Below, in pieces: positions 33,041-33,206 of a stretch of 33,206 nucleotides of DNA; position 1 is the stretch's first letter, and each line of letters starts with the position of its first letter. Made by a program: the position numbers and the translations under genes. Origin of the DNA: Methylophaga thalassica (lineage in GTDB: Bacteria > Pseudomonadota > Gammaproteobacteria > Nitrosococcales > Methylophagaceae). The DNA lies in assembly GCA_011052985.1 (NCBI GenBank), contig DRHY01000081.1:1-33206 (forward strand), written 5' to 3'. A model generated the notes under the pieces. That model made no database searches and was not told where the DNA came from. It worked only from the letters and a program-made list of their open reading frames with translations.

Positions 33041-33206
33041 TGGCAAAAAACGCGACCACACTACAAGCCAAACTGGTTAAAGTTTTCCTGATACAGGTGT
33101 TGTTGATAAGCGTTGTTACGCTTGCGGGTATCTACGCTGCCAAAATAATGGTGCAGGATGTGTTGGTTCACGAAGCACTAAAAGGTGAAGCTGAGCATTT
33201 TTGGGA
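33040..33206 (+). CDS. N-terminus of a membrane protein, possibly a sensor kinase or receptor (cut by window end)
   Basis: Only 55 codons are present. The ATG overlaps the previous stop by one base (TAATG). It begins MAKNATTLQAKLVKVFLIQV, with one membrane helix (about residues 15-36) followed by a charged helix (VLVHEALKGEAEHF). This is how many bacterial histidine kinases and cyclic-di-GMP enzymes start, so a sensor that controls the lipid operon is possible. No catalytic domain is visible, so the identity is open. Confidence 0.6.
   Translation, partial: MAKNATTLQAKLVKVFLIQVLLISVVTLAGIYAAKIMVQDVLVHEALKGEAEHFW

Overview
The window looks like chromosomal DNA of a halophilic or marine methylotrophic gammaproteobacterium, most like Methylophaga or a close relative. 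Three things point there: a methylamine dehydrogenase (mau) cluster, an ectABC-ask ectoine cluster with a divergent MarR-type regulator (EctR), and an EctR-type operator almost identical to the one known from a halotolerant methanotroph. The genus is an inference from gene content; no marker gene is present to prove it.

Layout. 1-2879 (minus strand): mauF-mauB-mauE-mauD, the last cut by the window edge; these encode the periplasmic methylamine dehydrogenase large subunit and its maturation factors. 3463-5873 (plus): a divergent AraC-family regulator followed by tatABC, a complete twin-arginine translocase. 6265-8370: a methyl-accepting chemotaxis-type receptor whose CheA/CheW-contacting tip is badly eroded. 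8786-11013 (minus): rnk, then a separate unit of cytochrome b561 and an SrpA-type haem peroxidase, with a strong terminator between the two units. 11261-11980: a TorF-family outer-membrane protein with a long-stem terminator.

12406-15563: a tRNA-Pro(GGG) gene followed by a small genomic island. The island is bounded by a repeated copy of the tRNA 3' end and carries a single gene, an 871-residue ABC/SMC-like ATPase with a zinc-hook-type CxxC and a C-terminal region resembling RloC/PrrC anticodon nucleases. No integrase is visible. 15595-17556: an MFS transporter and a gene-poor stretch with a probable small RNA between two terminator-like hairpins. 17557-18600: an aldo/keto reductase.

18627-25833: the osmoadaptation region, ectR (minus) and ectA-ectB-ectC-ask, followed by a membrane-anchored TPR protein overlapping ask and a sodium/solute symporter. 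The ectB-ectC and ectC-ask spacers hold RNA hairpins.

25836-33206: a lipid-modification region. A chalcone-isomerase-like secreted protein (minus) is divergent from a tightly packed, overlapping plus-strand operon: acyl desaturase, FAD-dependent oxidoreductase, DUF1365, Cfa-like methyltransferase with altered active-site residues, DUF2878, DUF1295, a second Cfa-like methyltransferase, and the start of a further membrane protein. The divergent promoter holds a symmetrical array of four GTGAA/TTCAC half-sites. The gene set suggests an oxygen-using pathway that methylates and remodels membrane fatty acids in place, possibly related to the furan fatty acid pathway of Rhodobacter.

The best candidates for something new are the integrase-free tRNA-Pro island with its RloC-like effector, and the lipid-remodelling operon with its operator and atypical Cfa enzyme.
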